From Succinimonas amylolytica DSM 2873 (GTDB lineage Bacteria > Pseudomonadota > Gammaproteobacteria > Enterobacterales > Succinivibrionaceae), in the NCBI RefSeq assembly GCF_000378405.1, contig NZ_KB899636.1, forward strand, positions 1,239,433-1,277,384: a stretch of 37,952 nucleotides of DNA, read 5' to 3'. The notes beneath the pieces are model-generated. The model searched no databases. It worked only from the letters and a program-made list of their open reading frames with translations, and was not told the DNA's origin. This document shows, piece by piece, positions 15,876 through 23,466 of this stretch. The first letter of the stretch is position 1. Each line of letters begins with the position of its first letter. The position numbers and the translations under genes were made by a program.

Positions 15876-16229
15876 TTACTGTGCCGGTACCGTTACCGCA
15901 TTGTCAAAAAGGGAGCTTTTTTCAAAATCTCCGTAAATGTCTTCAAGAGTCTCCTGGGTGTTGAATTTAACCACCAGTTTTTTCTGTTCTGGCTCTGACC
16001 AGCCGATGCGTACGTAGTTGATATAGTACCAGGTGGAGGAATCCATGGGGTCGGTCAGCATCGGTGTTCCCAGAATAAATTTTACCTGCTCCTGAGTCAT
16101 GCCGCGGCGGAGCAGATTGACATCCTTCTGTTCGGTGAAGTTCCCCTGATACAGATCCGGCCTGTAGGCACAGGAATTCAGAACCGGAGCAAGAGTCAGC
16201 AGTAACAGGACTGCAAATACGATTTTCAT
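15876..16229 (-). CDS. bamE: Outer-membrane protein assembly factor BamE
   Basis: BamE (SmpA/OmlA) is the small lipoprotein of the BAM complex that inserts beta-barrel proteins in the outer membrane. The 117-residue product has a lipoprotein signal peptide ending VLNSC (Cys20), then the fold signature LLRRGMTQEQVKFILGTPM (about 40-58), DSSTWYYINYVR and a beta strand KKLVVKFN. Length and motifs match the family. The gene is divergent from grpE; in E. coli bamE is also in the grpE neighbourhood but separated by nadK and recN, which are missing here. Identification is secure. Confidence 0.95.
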   Translation of the reverse strand: MKIVFAVLLLLTLAPVLNSCAYRPDLYQGNFTEQKDVNLLRRGMTQEQVKFILGTPMLTDPMDSSTWYYINYVRIGWSEPEQKKLVVKFNTQETLEDIYGDFEKSSLFDNAVTVPAQ

Positions 16230-16561
16230 GCAAAAGCCTTTTTATTCCCTAATCTCGGGTAATTTTAGCACAGAAATTGGCTCTGGCGGGAACCGGGGAT
16301 TGCGGGAAGTTCTTAAAATCAGGATCGGTCTCAAAGCCGGGCAGGCATTGCCGGAGTAATGCTGAGGAGACGGATACTGTCAGAACGACTTGAACAGAAA
16401 ATCCTGGAAATGCAAATGGAGGCAGATTCAGGGCGGAGAAATACTACAGTATTCTGTGGACGTACTGGACGGTTTGGGGTTAAATTATCCGGCTGTCTTG
16501 AAAATTTAAACTTAATCCCCATGTTACATTCGGGTTTATATGGATTTTGGGAGATACGTGA
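16230..16561. other. 332-bp divergent region between bamE and grpE
   Basis: No gene is supported. It contains the heat-shock promoter of grpE near its right end (16497-16524), and the bamE promoter must lie on the left, although no clear box is seen. Confidence 0.5.
16497..16524 (+). promoter_or_regulatory. Sigma-32 (heat-shock) promoter of grpE
   Basis: CTTGAA, 14 bases, CCCCATGT: an exact match to the E. coli sigma-32 consensus in both boxes. It lies 38 bases upstream of the grpE start, so transcription would begin about 30 bases before the ATG. Confidence 0.9.
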
Positions 16562-17242
16562 ATGACTAACGAAAGTGAAGTTCAGCAGAACAGTACAGAG
16601 ACGGATAATGAAGCTCAGGTACAGAACGAAACTGATACCGAGACTGCAAAGCCGGCTGAGGAAAATACCGCCGAAGAGGCTGTCAAGCCGGAAGAGAAGG
16701 AGGAGCTTACACCGGAAAAGCTTCTGAAGGATCTTGAGGAAGCTCAGAAGAAGGTTCGTGAATACGAAGAAGAAAACAAGAATCTCCGGGAGGAAATTCT
16801 AAGAGCCCGTGCCGAAGTTCAGAACATGAGAAAGCGCTGCGAGCAGGATGTTCAGAAGGCCAAGGATTATTCGATAACAAGATTTGCTCAGGATCTCGTT
16901 CCGCCGCTGGAGGCCATGGAGAAGGCGGTTGAGTATTCCGGAAAAATCACTCCTGATAATCCCGAGATGGTTGCACAGGTTGTTGAAGGCGTGAAGGGAA
17001 CTATGACGGTTCTTCTCAAGGCTATGGAGAATAATGGTCTTAAGGCAATCAAGCCGGCAAACGGAGACGAGTTCAACCCGGAGCTCCATGAGGCCATGAC
17101 TTTTGTCCCCAATCCGGCGATTCCGGCAAATCACATCATTGATACCTTCCGCACGGGGTATTCTCTTAACGGAAGAATCATCAGAGCTGCCCAGGTGGTG
17201 GTGTCTGCCGGTAACGGCGGTTCTGTAAATACCGAAGCCTGA
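16562..17242 (+). CDS. grpE: Nucleotide exchange factor GrpE
   Basis: GrpE releases ADP from DnaK and is the thermosensor of the DnaK cycle. The 226-residue product has a long acidic, Glu/Thr-rich N terminus (about 1-60), the dimerising coiled coil (about 60-110; REILRARAEVQNMRKR-type heptads, then FAQDLVPPLEAMEKAVE), and the beta domain with the family signature GYSLNGRIIRAAQVVVSAG near the end. It is about 30 residues longer than in E. coli because of the acidic lead. A GGGAG site precedes the ATG at 16562. A perfect sigma-32 promoter sits upstream. Identification is secure. Confidence 0.96.
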   Translation: MTNESEVQQNSTETDNEAQVQNETDTETAKPAEENTAEEAVKPEEKEELTPEKLLKDLEEAQKKVREYEEENKNLREEILRARAEVQNMRKRCEQDVQKAKDYSITRFAQDLVPPLEAMEKAVEYSGKITPDNPEMVAQVVEGVKGTMTVLLKAMENNGLKAIKPANGDEFNPELHEAMTFVPNPAIPANHIIDTFRTGYSLNGRIIRAAQVVVSAGNGGSVNTEA

Positions 17243-17281
17243 TATGAAAATGCGTCCGGCAGCACCGGCCGTTTCAGCACT

Positions 17282-17314
17282 GAATCCCCGGAGATGATTG
17301 TTCTCCGGGGATTC
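17282..17314. terminator. Strong symmetrical hairpin after grpE
   Basis: GAATCCCCGGAGA and TTCTCCGGGGATTC make a near-perfect 12-13 bp stem with a 6-base loop, 39 bases after the grpE stop. It lacks a T-tract; it may act as a 3' barrier or partial terminator before the small membrane-protein gene. Confidence 0.6.
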
Positions 17315-17370
17315 CTGCATTTCAGGCAAATGATAGGGGCAGTGTATCTGCCGACTGACAGAGGCATTAC

Positions 17371-17661
17371 ATGACAAAGAGATCAGATACCGAGAAAAAG
17401 CTGCGCCTGGCAGTCGTGTTTTTTATGATGGCGGTGATGTTCCTGATGGGAACTTTGATTACGAGCGGGGGGATACTGGTTGTGGCAGCCTTTATCGCTG
17501 CCGCTTCAGGGGCAATGCTGATAACAGTGTTCATGCGCGAGCTTTACTGTTACAAAGGAATTTCCGGTCAGAATGCGGAAACAATTACTGAAGATGCCGA
17601 ACTGGATGATGATTGTGATGAAGGCGGCAATGGCGTAAGCAATGAAGAATCCCAAAAATGA
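17371..17661 (+). CDS. Small two-helix membrane protein between grpE and dnaK
   Basis: The 96-residue product has a basic N terminus, two hydrophobic helices (about residues 12-31 and 34-54; VVFFMMAVMFLMGTLI, ILVVAAFIAAASGAMLI), and a strongly acidic tail (TEDAELDDDCDEGG). It would sit in the inner membrane with both ends in the cytoplasm. I recognise no family. AGAGG precedes the ATG at 17371. It is placed after the grpE hairpin and before the terminator that precedes the dnaK promoter, so it may share the heat-shock transcript of grpE by read-through. The position in the chaperone block is unusual. Confidence 0.6.
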   Translation: MTKRSDTEKKLRLAVVFFMMAVMFLMGTLITSGGILVVAAFIAAASGAMLITVFMRELYCYKGISGQNAETITEDAELDDDCDEGGNGVSNEESQK

Positions 17662-17698
17662 GAAAACGGACATTTCGGGATTTTTTATTTTTTTTTGC
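17648..17698 (+). terminator. Rho-independent terminator before dnaK
   Basis: AATCCC pairs with GGGATT around an inner AAATG/CATTT pairing, followed by a long T-run. It overlaps the last codons of the small membrane-protein gene and separates it from the dnaK promoter eight bases further on. Confidence 0.8.
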
Positions 17699-17705
17699 AA
17701 TTGCA

Positions 17706-17733
17706 CTTGAAAAGAAGCAATTAGCCACCATGT
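17706..17733 (+). promoter_or_regulatory. Sigma-32 (heat-shock) promoter of dnaK
   Basis: CTTGAA, 14 bases, CACCATGT: one mismatch to CCCCATNT and the same spacer as the grpE promoter. Transcription would leave a leader of roughly 70 bases before dnaK. Confidence 0.85.
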
Positions 17734-17808
17734 AAAGGTCAGACGAGACAGGAACTACAGATACTGAAAGGCCTGTTGAAAAGATTACTAACTGGAGAAA
17801 TACATACT

Positions 17809-19740
17809 ATGGGTAAGATTATTGGTATTGACTTGGGTACTACCAATTCATGCGTTGCAGTTCTTGACAACGGTCAGACTAGAGTTCTGGAAAATGCGGA
17901 AGGAAAGCGTACCACTCCTTCTACGATTGGCTATACCGATAAGGGCGAGATTCTTGTGGGTGATGTTGCCAAGCGTCAGGCGGTAACCAATCCTGAAAAC
18001 ACCCTTTATGCGGTTAAGCGTCTCATCGGCCGACGTTTTGATGACGGAGAAGTTCAGAGAGACGTTTCTGTAATGCCCTACAAGATTGTGAGAGCTGACA
18101 ACGGCGATGCCTGGGTTGCTCTCAAGGACGGCAAGAAGATGGCTCCGCCTCAGGTTTCTGCGGAAGTTCTCAAGAAGATGAAGAAGACTGCAGAGGATAT
18201 TCTTGGCGAGAAGGTTACCGAAGCAGTTATTACTGTACCGGCATACTTCAATGACCAGCAGCGTCAGGCTACCAAGGACGCAGGAAGAATTGCCGGCCTT
18301 GAGGTCAAGCGTATTATCAACGAGCCTACCGCAGCTGCCATGGCTTATGGCGAGGATAAGGTTAAGGGCGAGAAGAAGATTGCCGTGTACGATTTCGGTG
18401 GCGGTACTTTCGATATTTCCATCATCGACATCGATGAAGACGGTGAGGGCGGTAAAACTTTTGAGGTTCTTTCCACCAATGGTAACACCCACCTGGGCGG
18501 TGAGGATATTGACAAGAGAGTAATCGACTTCCTCATTGATGATTTCAAGAAGACTAACGGTGTAGATCTCAGCAAGGATATTCTCGCACTTTCCCGTCTT
18601 AAGGAAGCTGCCGAAAAGGCCAAGATTGAGCTCTCTTCCGCTATGCAGACAGACATCAATCTGCCTTACATCACTGCTGATGCCACCGGTCCTAAGCACA
18701 TGAACGTAACTATGACCCGTGCCAAGCTTGAGGCTCTGGTTCAGGATCTGGTCAACTCATCTCTGGAGCCGGTTAAGATTGCTCTTAACGATGCCAAGCT
18801 CAGCAAGAGCGATATTGACGATGTGCTTCTGGTGGGTGGTCAGACCCGTATGCCTCTTATTCAGCAGGTAGTTCGTGAGTTCTTCGGAAAGGATCCCCGC
18901 AAGGATGTTAATCCGGATGAGGCTGTTGCAGTGGGTGCCGCTATTCAGGGTGCCGTGCTTTCAGGCGACAAGAAGGACGTTCTCCTTCTGGACGTAACTC
19001 CGCTTTCTCTCGGTATTGAAACCATGGGCGGCGTAATGACTCCTCTTATCGAGAAGAATACCACCATTCCGACCAAGAAGAGCCAGATTTTCTCTACTGC
19101 TGAGGATAATCAGCCTGCTGTAACCATCAGAGTTCTCCAGGGCGAACGCAAGCGTGCTGCCGATAACAAGCTGCTCGGCAACTTCGATCTTACCGGTATT
19201 GCTCCGGCCCGTCGCGGTGTTCCTCAGATTGAGGTTACCTTTGACATCGATGCCGATGGCTGTATCCATGTAAGTGCCAAGGACAAGAATACCGGCAAGG
19301 AACAGAAGATTACTATTCAGTCCTCCTCAGGACTTTCTGAAGATGAGATTCAGAGAATGGTAAGAGACGCTGAGGCTCATGCCGAGGAAGACAAGAAGTT
19401 TGCCGAGCTGGCCACAGCCCGCAACGCTGCCGATCAGCTGGTTTCTTCTGTCAAGACTCAGCTCAGCGAAGCCGGTGATAAGGTTCCTGCCGATCTCAAG
19501 AAGAATATTGATGATGCAATTCAGGAACTGGAGACCGCTGCCAAGGGCGATAGCAAGGAAGCCATTGAAGCAGCTCAGAAGAAGCTGATGGATATCTGCG
19601 GTGCTTTGCCTCAGTATACTCAGTCCGGTTCTCAGGGGCAGCCTCAGGAGCAGCCTTCTCAGGATTCAGCTTCCTCTTCCGCTAAGGATGACGGCAATAC
19701 TATGGATGCCGAATTCGAAGACGTTAAGGATGAGAAGTAA
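17809..19740 (+). CDS. dnaK: Chaperone protein DnaK (Hsp70)
   Basis: DnaK is the cytosolic ATP-driven Hsp70 that holds and refolds unfolded chains with DnaJ and GrpE. The 643-residue product has the nucleotide-binding domain (start [19 protein letters not shown], phosphate loop [15 protein letters not shown], adenosine motif [12 protein letters not shown]), the linker [18 protein letters not shown], the substrate-binding domain, a helical lid, and a Gln/Ser-rich tail ending [11 protein letters not shown], the EEVKD-type end. The open frame extends 11 codons upstream, but family comparison fixes the start at the ATG at 17809. Its sigma-32 promoter is just upstream. Two hairpins separate it from dnaJ. 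Confidence 0.98.
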   Translation: MGKIIGIDLGTTNSCVAVLDNGQTRVLENAEGKRTTPSTIGYTDKGEILVGDVAKRQAVTNPENTLYAVKRLIGRRFDDGEVQRDVSVMPYKIVRADNGDAWVALKDGKKMAPPQVSAEVLKKMKKTAEDILGEKVTEAVITVPAYFNDQQRQATKDAGRIAGLEVKRIINEPTAAAMAYGEDKVKGEKKIAVYDFGGGTFDISIIDIDEDGEGGKTFEVLSTNGNTHLGGEDIDKRVIDFLIDDFKKTNGVDLSKDILALSRLKEAAEKAKIELSSAMQTDINLPYITADATGPKHMNVTMTRAKLEALVQDLVNSSLEPVKIALNDAKLSKSDIDDVLLVGGQTRMPLIQQVVREFFGKDPRKDVNPDEAVAVGAAIQGAVLSGDKKDVLLLDVTPLSLGIETMGGVMTPLIEKNTTIPTKKSQIFSTAEDNQPAVTIRVLQGERKRAADNKLLGNFDLTGIAPARRGVPQIEVTFDIDADGCIHVSAKDKNTGKEQKITIQSSSGLSEDEIQRMVRDAEAHAEEDKKFAELATARNAADQLVSSVKTQLSEAGDKVPADLKKNIDDAIQELETAAKGDSKEAIEAAQKKLMDICGALPQYTQSGSQGQPQEQPSQDSASSSAKDDGNTMDAEFEDVKDEK

Positions 19741-19753
19741 TTCTGTCGGTTCG

Positions 19754-19818
19754 GGATTCGGGATGTCCGAATCCTCATAATGATTGAGACGGATACTGCT
19801 TTCGTTTGCGGTATCCGT
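19754..19818 (+). repeat. Two hairpins in the dnaK-dnaJ gap
   Basis: GGATTCGG/CCGAATCC (19754-19774) and ACGGATAC/GTATCCGT (19789-19818) are two perfect 8-bp stems, the second followed by the T-rich TGTTGTTTG. They may reduce read-through into dnaJ or protect the dnaK message. No separate promoter for dnaJ is visible. Confidence 0.6.
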
Positions 19819-19851
19819 TGTTGTTTGATTAAGATTTAGGGTGTCCTAACT

Positions 19852-21003
19852 ATGGCCGAAAAACGTGATTATTACGAAGTGCTGGGTGTTGACAAGAGTG
19901 CTGATGCTCAGACTATCAAGAAGGCATTCAGACGCCTGGCAATGAAGTATCATCCTGACCGTAATCATGAGGCTGGAGCTGCTCAGAAGTTTGAAGAAAT
20001 TAATGAGGCTTATTCAGTTCTGAGCGATCCCAACAAAAAAGCTGCCTACGATCAGTTCGGATTTGCCGGAGTGGATCCTAACAATGCTGGTGCCGGCGGT
20101 TTTGGTGGCGGTTTTGGCGGCGGTGATTTCAGCAGCATGTTCGGGGATATTTTCGGAGATATCTTCGGAAACAGACGCGGTGGAGGCAATGGTCCCAGAG
20201 AGCAGCCCGGAGATGATGTCGAGAAGCTTATTGATATTACTCTTGAAGAGGCAGCCTGCGGTTGCGAAAAGCAGATTGAGATCAGTACCTATGTTCCCTG
20301 CGATACCTGTCACAGTACCGGATGCAAGGATGGCAGCAAGCCTCAGACGTGTTCTCACTGTCATGGCACTGGCAGAGTACAGATGCGACAGGGGTTCTTT
20401 GCAGTCGAGCAGACCTGTCCGTACTGCCACGGTACCGGCAAGGAAATATCCAATCCCTGCTCAAGCTGCCAGGGTACCGGCCGCGTAGTGAAGAAGATCA
20501 AGGAAAAGGTTACTATTCCTGCAGGTGTTACCACCGGTAACAGACTGCGTCTTAACGGCAAGGGGGAAGCAGGCCTTAACGGAGCGCCGTCCGGAGATCT
20601 GTATATTGTTATCAGAGTCAAGCCGCATAAAATCTTTGAACGAGATGGCAACGATCTTCACGTGGAAGTTCCTATCAGCTTCTGCACCGCAGCTCTGGGA
20701 GGCAAGGTTGAGGTTCCGACATTGTCGGGAAGGATCAGTCTTACCATCAGTGAGGGCACCCAGACCGGAACCAGACTTCGGGTACCCGGTAAGGGCATCA
20801 AGAGCATTCAGGGAACCCGTACGGGGGATCTCTACTGTCATATACTGGTGGAAACTCCGGTTAAACTCAGCGATGAGCAGAAGAAGATTCTGCGCAGCTT
20901 CGAGGCTTCTCTGGGCGAAGGCAAGAGTTCTGGTAGCCATGAACCCAACAAGGAGAGTTTTATGCAGAAGGCAAAGAAATTCTTTGATGATCTGAAGGGG
21001 TAA
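19852..21003 (+). CDS. dnaJ: Chaperone protein DnaJ (Hsp40)
   Basis: DnaJ delivers substrates to DnaK and stimulates its ATPase. The 383-residue product shows the J domain with His34-Pro35-Asp36 (YHPDRN), a Gly/Phe-rich stretch (about 75-105; GGFGGGFGGGDFSSMFGD), four zinc-binding repeats in the usual CxxCxGxG layout (CDTCHSTG, CSHCHGTG, CPYCHGTG, CSSCQGTG; about 145-215), and two beta-sandwich substrate domains ending before FMQKAKKFFDDLKG. Length equals the family norm. The Shine-Dalgarno before the ATG at 19852 is weak. It lies 111 bases after dnaK and probably depends on the dnaK promoter. Identification is secure. Confidence 0.97.
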   Translation: MAEKRDYYEVLGVDKSADAQTIKKAFRRLAMKYHPDRNHEAGAAQKFEEINEAYSVLSDPNKKAAYDQFGFAGVDPNNAGAGGFGGGFGGGDFSSMFGDIFGDIFGNRRGGGNGPREQPGDDVEKLIDITLEEAACGCEKQIEISTYVPCDTCHSTGCKDGSKPQTCSHCHGTGRVQMRQGFFAVEQTCPYCHGTGKEISNPCSSCQGTGRVVKKIKEKVTIPAGVTTGNRLRLNGKGEAGLNGAPSGDLYIVIRVKPHKIFERDGNDLHVEVPISFCTAALGGKVEVPTLSGRISLTISEGTQTGTRLRVPGKGIKSIQGTRTGDLYCHILVETPVKLSDEQKKILRSFEASLGEGKSSGSHEPNKESFMQKAKKFFDDLKG

Positions 21004-21066
21004 GCTTGCGGATCTGAAACGACCTTCTCGACGTTATTGTGACTCAGGCTGGTATTTTGTTTTGTT

Positions 21067-21080
21067 TGTTATGCTAGAAT
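21067..21080 (+). promoter_or_regulatory. Candidate extended -10 promoter of the greA leader
   Basis: TGTTATGCT is a perfect TGn plus a near-consensus -10 (TATGCT), overlapping TAGAAT. No -35 is evident, as is common for extended -10 promoters. A transcript from about 21086 would run about 98 bases to the leader terminator. Confidence 0.5.
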
Positions 21081-21085
21081 ACCGG

Positions 21086-21183
21086 CGTTTCAGGTTTGAA
21101 TGACGTTCCGGTAGCGAAACCGGGATCCGGTGATATGGTCAGTAACAAAAGAGTCCTGCTTGGTGGCGGGGCTCGTTTTTTTA
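21086..21183 (+). ncRNA. Candidate greA leader RNA (GraL-like)
   Basis: Between the extended -10 box and greA lies a stretch of about 100 bases that ends in a strong intrinsic terminator just ahead of the greA ribosome-binding site, and contains an ACCGG/CCGGT hairpin (near 21117-21133). In E. coli the greA leader is known to give short terminated RNAs named GraL. This arrangement is the same, but the boundaries are inferred and the sequence was not compared. Confidence 0.45.
21151..21183 (+). terminator. Rho-independent terminator in the greA leader
   Basis: GAGTCCTGC and GCGGGGCTC form a 9-bp stem (two G-U pairs) with a 6-base loop, followed by GTTTTTTT. It ends about 20 bases before the greA start, so it serves dnaJ read-through and attenuates greA. 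Confidence 0.85.
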
Positions 21184-21203
21184 TTGTTTTTTAAGGAGAC
21201 GGA

Positions 21204-21695
21204 GTGATGGAAAAGACTCCAATGACAGTGGCAGGGGCCGAGCAGCTTCGCAAGGATCTTGATTTTTTGAAGACAGTGGAAAGACCCCGTATCAGCAATG
21301 CAATTGCCGAAGCCCGCGAACATGGTGATTTGAGCGAAAATGCCGAATATGCTGCGGCCCGCGAGGAGCAGGGCATTTGTGAAGCCAAGATCAAGAATAT
21401 GGAGGCCCAGCTGGCTACAGCGGAAATTATCGATGTTACCAGACTGAAAAAAGTTCCAGACAGTGAACGTAAGGTGGTTTTTGGAGCAACGGTAAAGCTG
21501 GAAAGGGATGATAATGGCGAAGAGGTAACCTACAAAATTGTCGGAGACTACGAGGCTGATGTTACCAAGGGCTTTATCAGTTATAAGACTCCTATTGCCA
21601 GAGCTCTTATGGGAAAGTTTCCCGATGACGATGTAGTAGTGGTTATTCCTCGGGGAAAGATGGAGTACTACATCAAGGAAGTACTGTATATCTGA
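21204..21695 (+). CDS. greA: Transcription elongation factor GreA
   Basis: GreA enters the secondary channel of RNA polymerase and stimulates cleavage of backtracked RNA. The 163-residue product has the N-terminal coiled-coil hairpin (about 1-75) with the tip acidic motif [13 protein letters not shown] (Asp and Glu at about 43 and 46), and the C-terminal FKBP-like domain ([37 protein letters not shown]). The ATG at 21204 follows AAGGAGACGGAG. The gene begins just after an intrinsic terminator, suggesting control by attenuation. An intrinsic terminator follows. Location beside yhbY-rlmE-ftsH is conserved. Identification is secure. Confidence 0.97.
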   Translation: MMEKTPMTVAGAEQLRKDLDFLKTVERPRISNAIAEAREHGDLSENAEYAAAREEQGICEAKIKNMEAQLATAEIIDVTRLKKVPDSERKVVFGATVKLERDDNGEEVTYKIVGDYEADVTKGFISYKTPIARALMGKFPDDDVVVVIPRGKMEYYIKEVLYI

Positions 21696-21729
21696 TGCCG
21701 GTTTTCTGATAACGGTATTCCGAAAACTG

Positions 21730-21752
21730 CCCGGAGATAGCTCCGGGTTTTT
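21730..21752 (+). terminator. Rho-independent terminator of greA
   Basis: A perfect CCCGGAG/CTCCGGG stem with a 4-base loop followed by TTTTTG, 34 bases past the greA stop. Confidence 0.9.
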
Positions 21753-22296
21753 GTTTCAGAAAGGAGCGGTTTTAGCAGAATCGGACAAGTCCGTTCCCCA
21801 ATGTAGCTCTTGATTCCTGAGTAAACCCAGGCTGGCCCTAAATTAGCGGCATAGTGTTTTTTTGTTTTTGATACGCAGGTGGTAAGCTGCGTAATAATGT
21901 CTCCCTGATTCGTAGCTGAAAACATAAATCTGAAGTAAATATGACAAGGCTGGGAAGCAGTGTCAGAACTCACTGCAGAATAATAGATTTAGGGGCAGAT
22001 ATGAGTTACGACAGGATCAGGGAACGGATTGCAGTCATAGGAAAAATACGCATGCTGCGAGATTTTTGAGAAAAGATTATTTAAACGGTGCGTGCAAAAA
22101 AAGCCTGCATTATGGCAGTGGTGGAATTCTTGTCACGATGCTCTCTTCACAATCTGAAGCTCGTGCCAAGCTGGGACTGATACGCGGGCCAGTACCCAGG
22201 AATAATGAAAGGTCCTGATGGAAAAACAGGCAGCACAGTCCTGCTGGATTGGTAAGATGTAATACAACTGGAAAGGTTGTAATCAATGAAGAGCGG
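21753..22296. other. About 540-bp gap between greA and yhbY
   Basis: No gene is supported. The longest plausible reading is a 22-codon frame at 22002 (MSYDRIRERIAVIGKIRMLR) with no clear continuation. ACGCAG/CTGCGT (21873-21892) and GCAGTG/CACTGC (21957-21976) are small inverted repeats. The stretch could hold decayed sequence, since it breaks an otherwise tight conserved block, but nothing is recognisable. Confidence 0.4.
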
Positions 22297-22593
22297 TTAT
22301 TCTTTCGGAAGCTGAAACTGGGACTTTTCCTTCCGTTTTCTGAATAACGTGGCATTGCTGCCCACAATTTGCACCAGGCCGGAATCGGTCTTTGCGGCAA
22401 TTTCTGCGGCCACGGACTCTCTGGTTTCGCGTTCGCCGGCAATTTTGATTTTGATGAGCTCGTGAGCCGTGAGAGCACAGTCAGCTTCCTTTATGAGATT
22501 TTCGGTGATTCCCTTCTGGCCCACCATGACTACCGGCTTCAGATTATGAGCTTTTGATTTCAGATAAAGTTTCTGTTTTACGGTCAGTTCCAT
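22297..22593 (-). CDS. yhbY: CRM-domain RNA-binding protein YhbY
   Basis: YhbY is a small pre-50S-associated RNA-binding protein of the CRM family. The 98-residue product consists of the single CRM domain: start MELTVKQKLYLKSKAHNLKP, the GxxG-type loop VVMVGQKGIT (about 21-30), and LVQIVGSNATLFRKRKE near the end. It has the family's usual length, and CAGGAGAAA precedes the ATG. It is divergent from rlmE, as in E. coli. Identification is secure; the exact role in ribosome assembly is only partly known in the family. Confidence 0.95.
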   Translation of the reverse strand: MELTVKQKLYLKSKAHNLKPVVMVGQKGITENLIKEADCALTAHELIKIKIAGERETRESVAAEIAAKTDSGLVQIVGSNATLFRKRKEKSQFQLPKE

Positions 22594-22791
22594 TTCGTAT
22601 TTTCTCCTGAAAAAGCCTGCCGATTATAGCTGATATGAGGTGTTTTTTCAAAAAAGTAATTGTGTGATCATATTGTTCCGGGAGCATGTTTTTATTTGTG
22701 GGAATGGTGTTATTAGGCTAAAATTATTTATCGATTTTTGTGATATTTTATGGAACAAGGCCGTCTGCGACCTTATTTTTCTCAATCCAGT

Positions 22792-23445
22792 ATGACCAGA
22801 AAGAAAAGAACCGCCAGTCAGGCCCGCTGGCTCAAAGAGCACTTTGACGATGTTTATGTTCAGGAGGCTCACAAGCAGGGACTCAGATCCCGGGCCAGCT
22901 TTAAAATTGAAGAAATTCAGGAACGGGATCGTCTTATAAGACCTGGCTATAAGGTCGTGGATCTCGGTGCGGCACCTGGAGGCTGGTCAGAATATGCCGT
23001 GACCTGCGTGGGTGATACCGGCAGAGTGGTGGCCTGCGACATTCTTCCCATGACTCCGATTAATGGTGTGGATTTTATTCAGGGTGATTTCCGGGAACAG
23101 GAGGTTCTGGACCGGCTTCTGGAAATCGTGGGAGAGAGCAGGGTAGATGTGATTCTCTCTGATATGGCTCCCAATATGTCCGGCAATCCCGGTGTTGATC
23201 AGCCGCGGGCCATGTATCTTGTGGAACTGGCCTTTGATATGTGCCGGCAGATACTAAAGAGAGGCGGCTCCTTTGTGGTCAAAGTTTTCAACGGTCAGGG
23301 CAGTCAGGAATATCTCAGACTTCTGAGAGAATCCTTCGATGTGGTAAAGGTCAGAAAGCCTGATGCCTCCAGAGCAAGATCCCGTGAGGTCTATTTTGTG
23401 GGCATTGGTTTTAAGGGCGTTCAGGAACAGGAATTTTTTCGCTAG
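22792..23445 (+). CDS. rlmE: 23S rRNA (uridine(2552)-2'-O)-methyltransferase RlmE (FtsJ/RrmJ)
   Basis: RlmE methylates the 2'-OH of U2552 in the 23S A loop late in 50S maturation. The 217-residue product carries the catalytic tetrad at exactly the E. coli positions: Lys38 (ASFKIEE), Asp124 ([10 protein letters not shown]), Lys164 (FVVKVF) and Glu199 (ARSREVYFV), plus the SAM loop [12 protein letters not shown]. The open frame extends 14 codons upstream to 22750, but family comparison supports [17 protein letters not shown] at 22792. Neither start has a strong Shine-Dalgarno. It is 21 bases before ftsH, forming the conserved rlmE-ftsH operon. I saw no sigma-32 promoter here, although one is known in E. 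coli. Confidence 0.97.
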   Translation: MTRKKRTASQARWLKEHFDDVYVQEAHKQGLRSRASFKIEEIQERDRLIRPGYKVVDLGAAPGGWSEYAVTCVGDTGRVVACDILPMTPINGVDFIQGDFREQEVLDRLLEIVGESRVDVILSDMAPNMSGNPGVDQPRAMYLVELAFDMCRQILKRGGSFVVKVFNGQGSQEYLRLLRESFDVVKVRKPDASRARSREVYFVGIGFKGVQEQEFFR

Positions 23446-23466
23446 ATTTTAAGGAAATCAGTTTCG

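Noticed and set aside
17848-18699. 283-codon minus-strand frame inside dnaK
   Set aside because: Antisense frame of a highly expressed gene with strong codon bias; no ribosome-binding site or family match.
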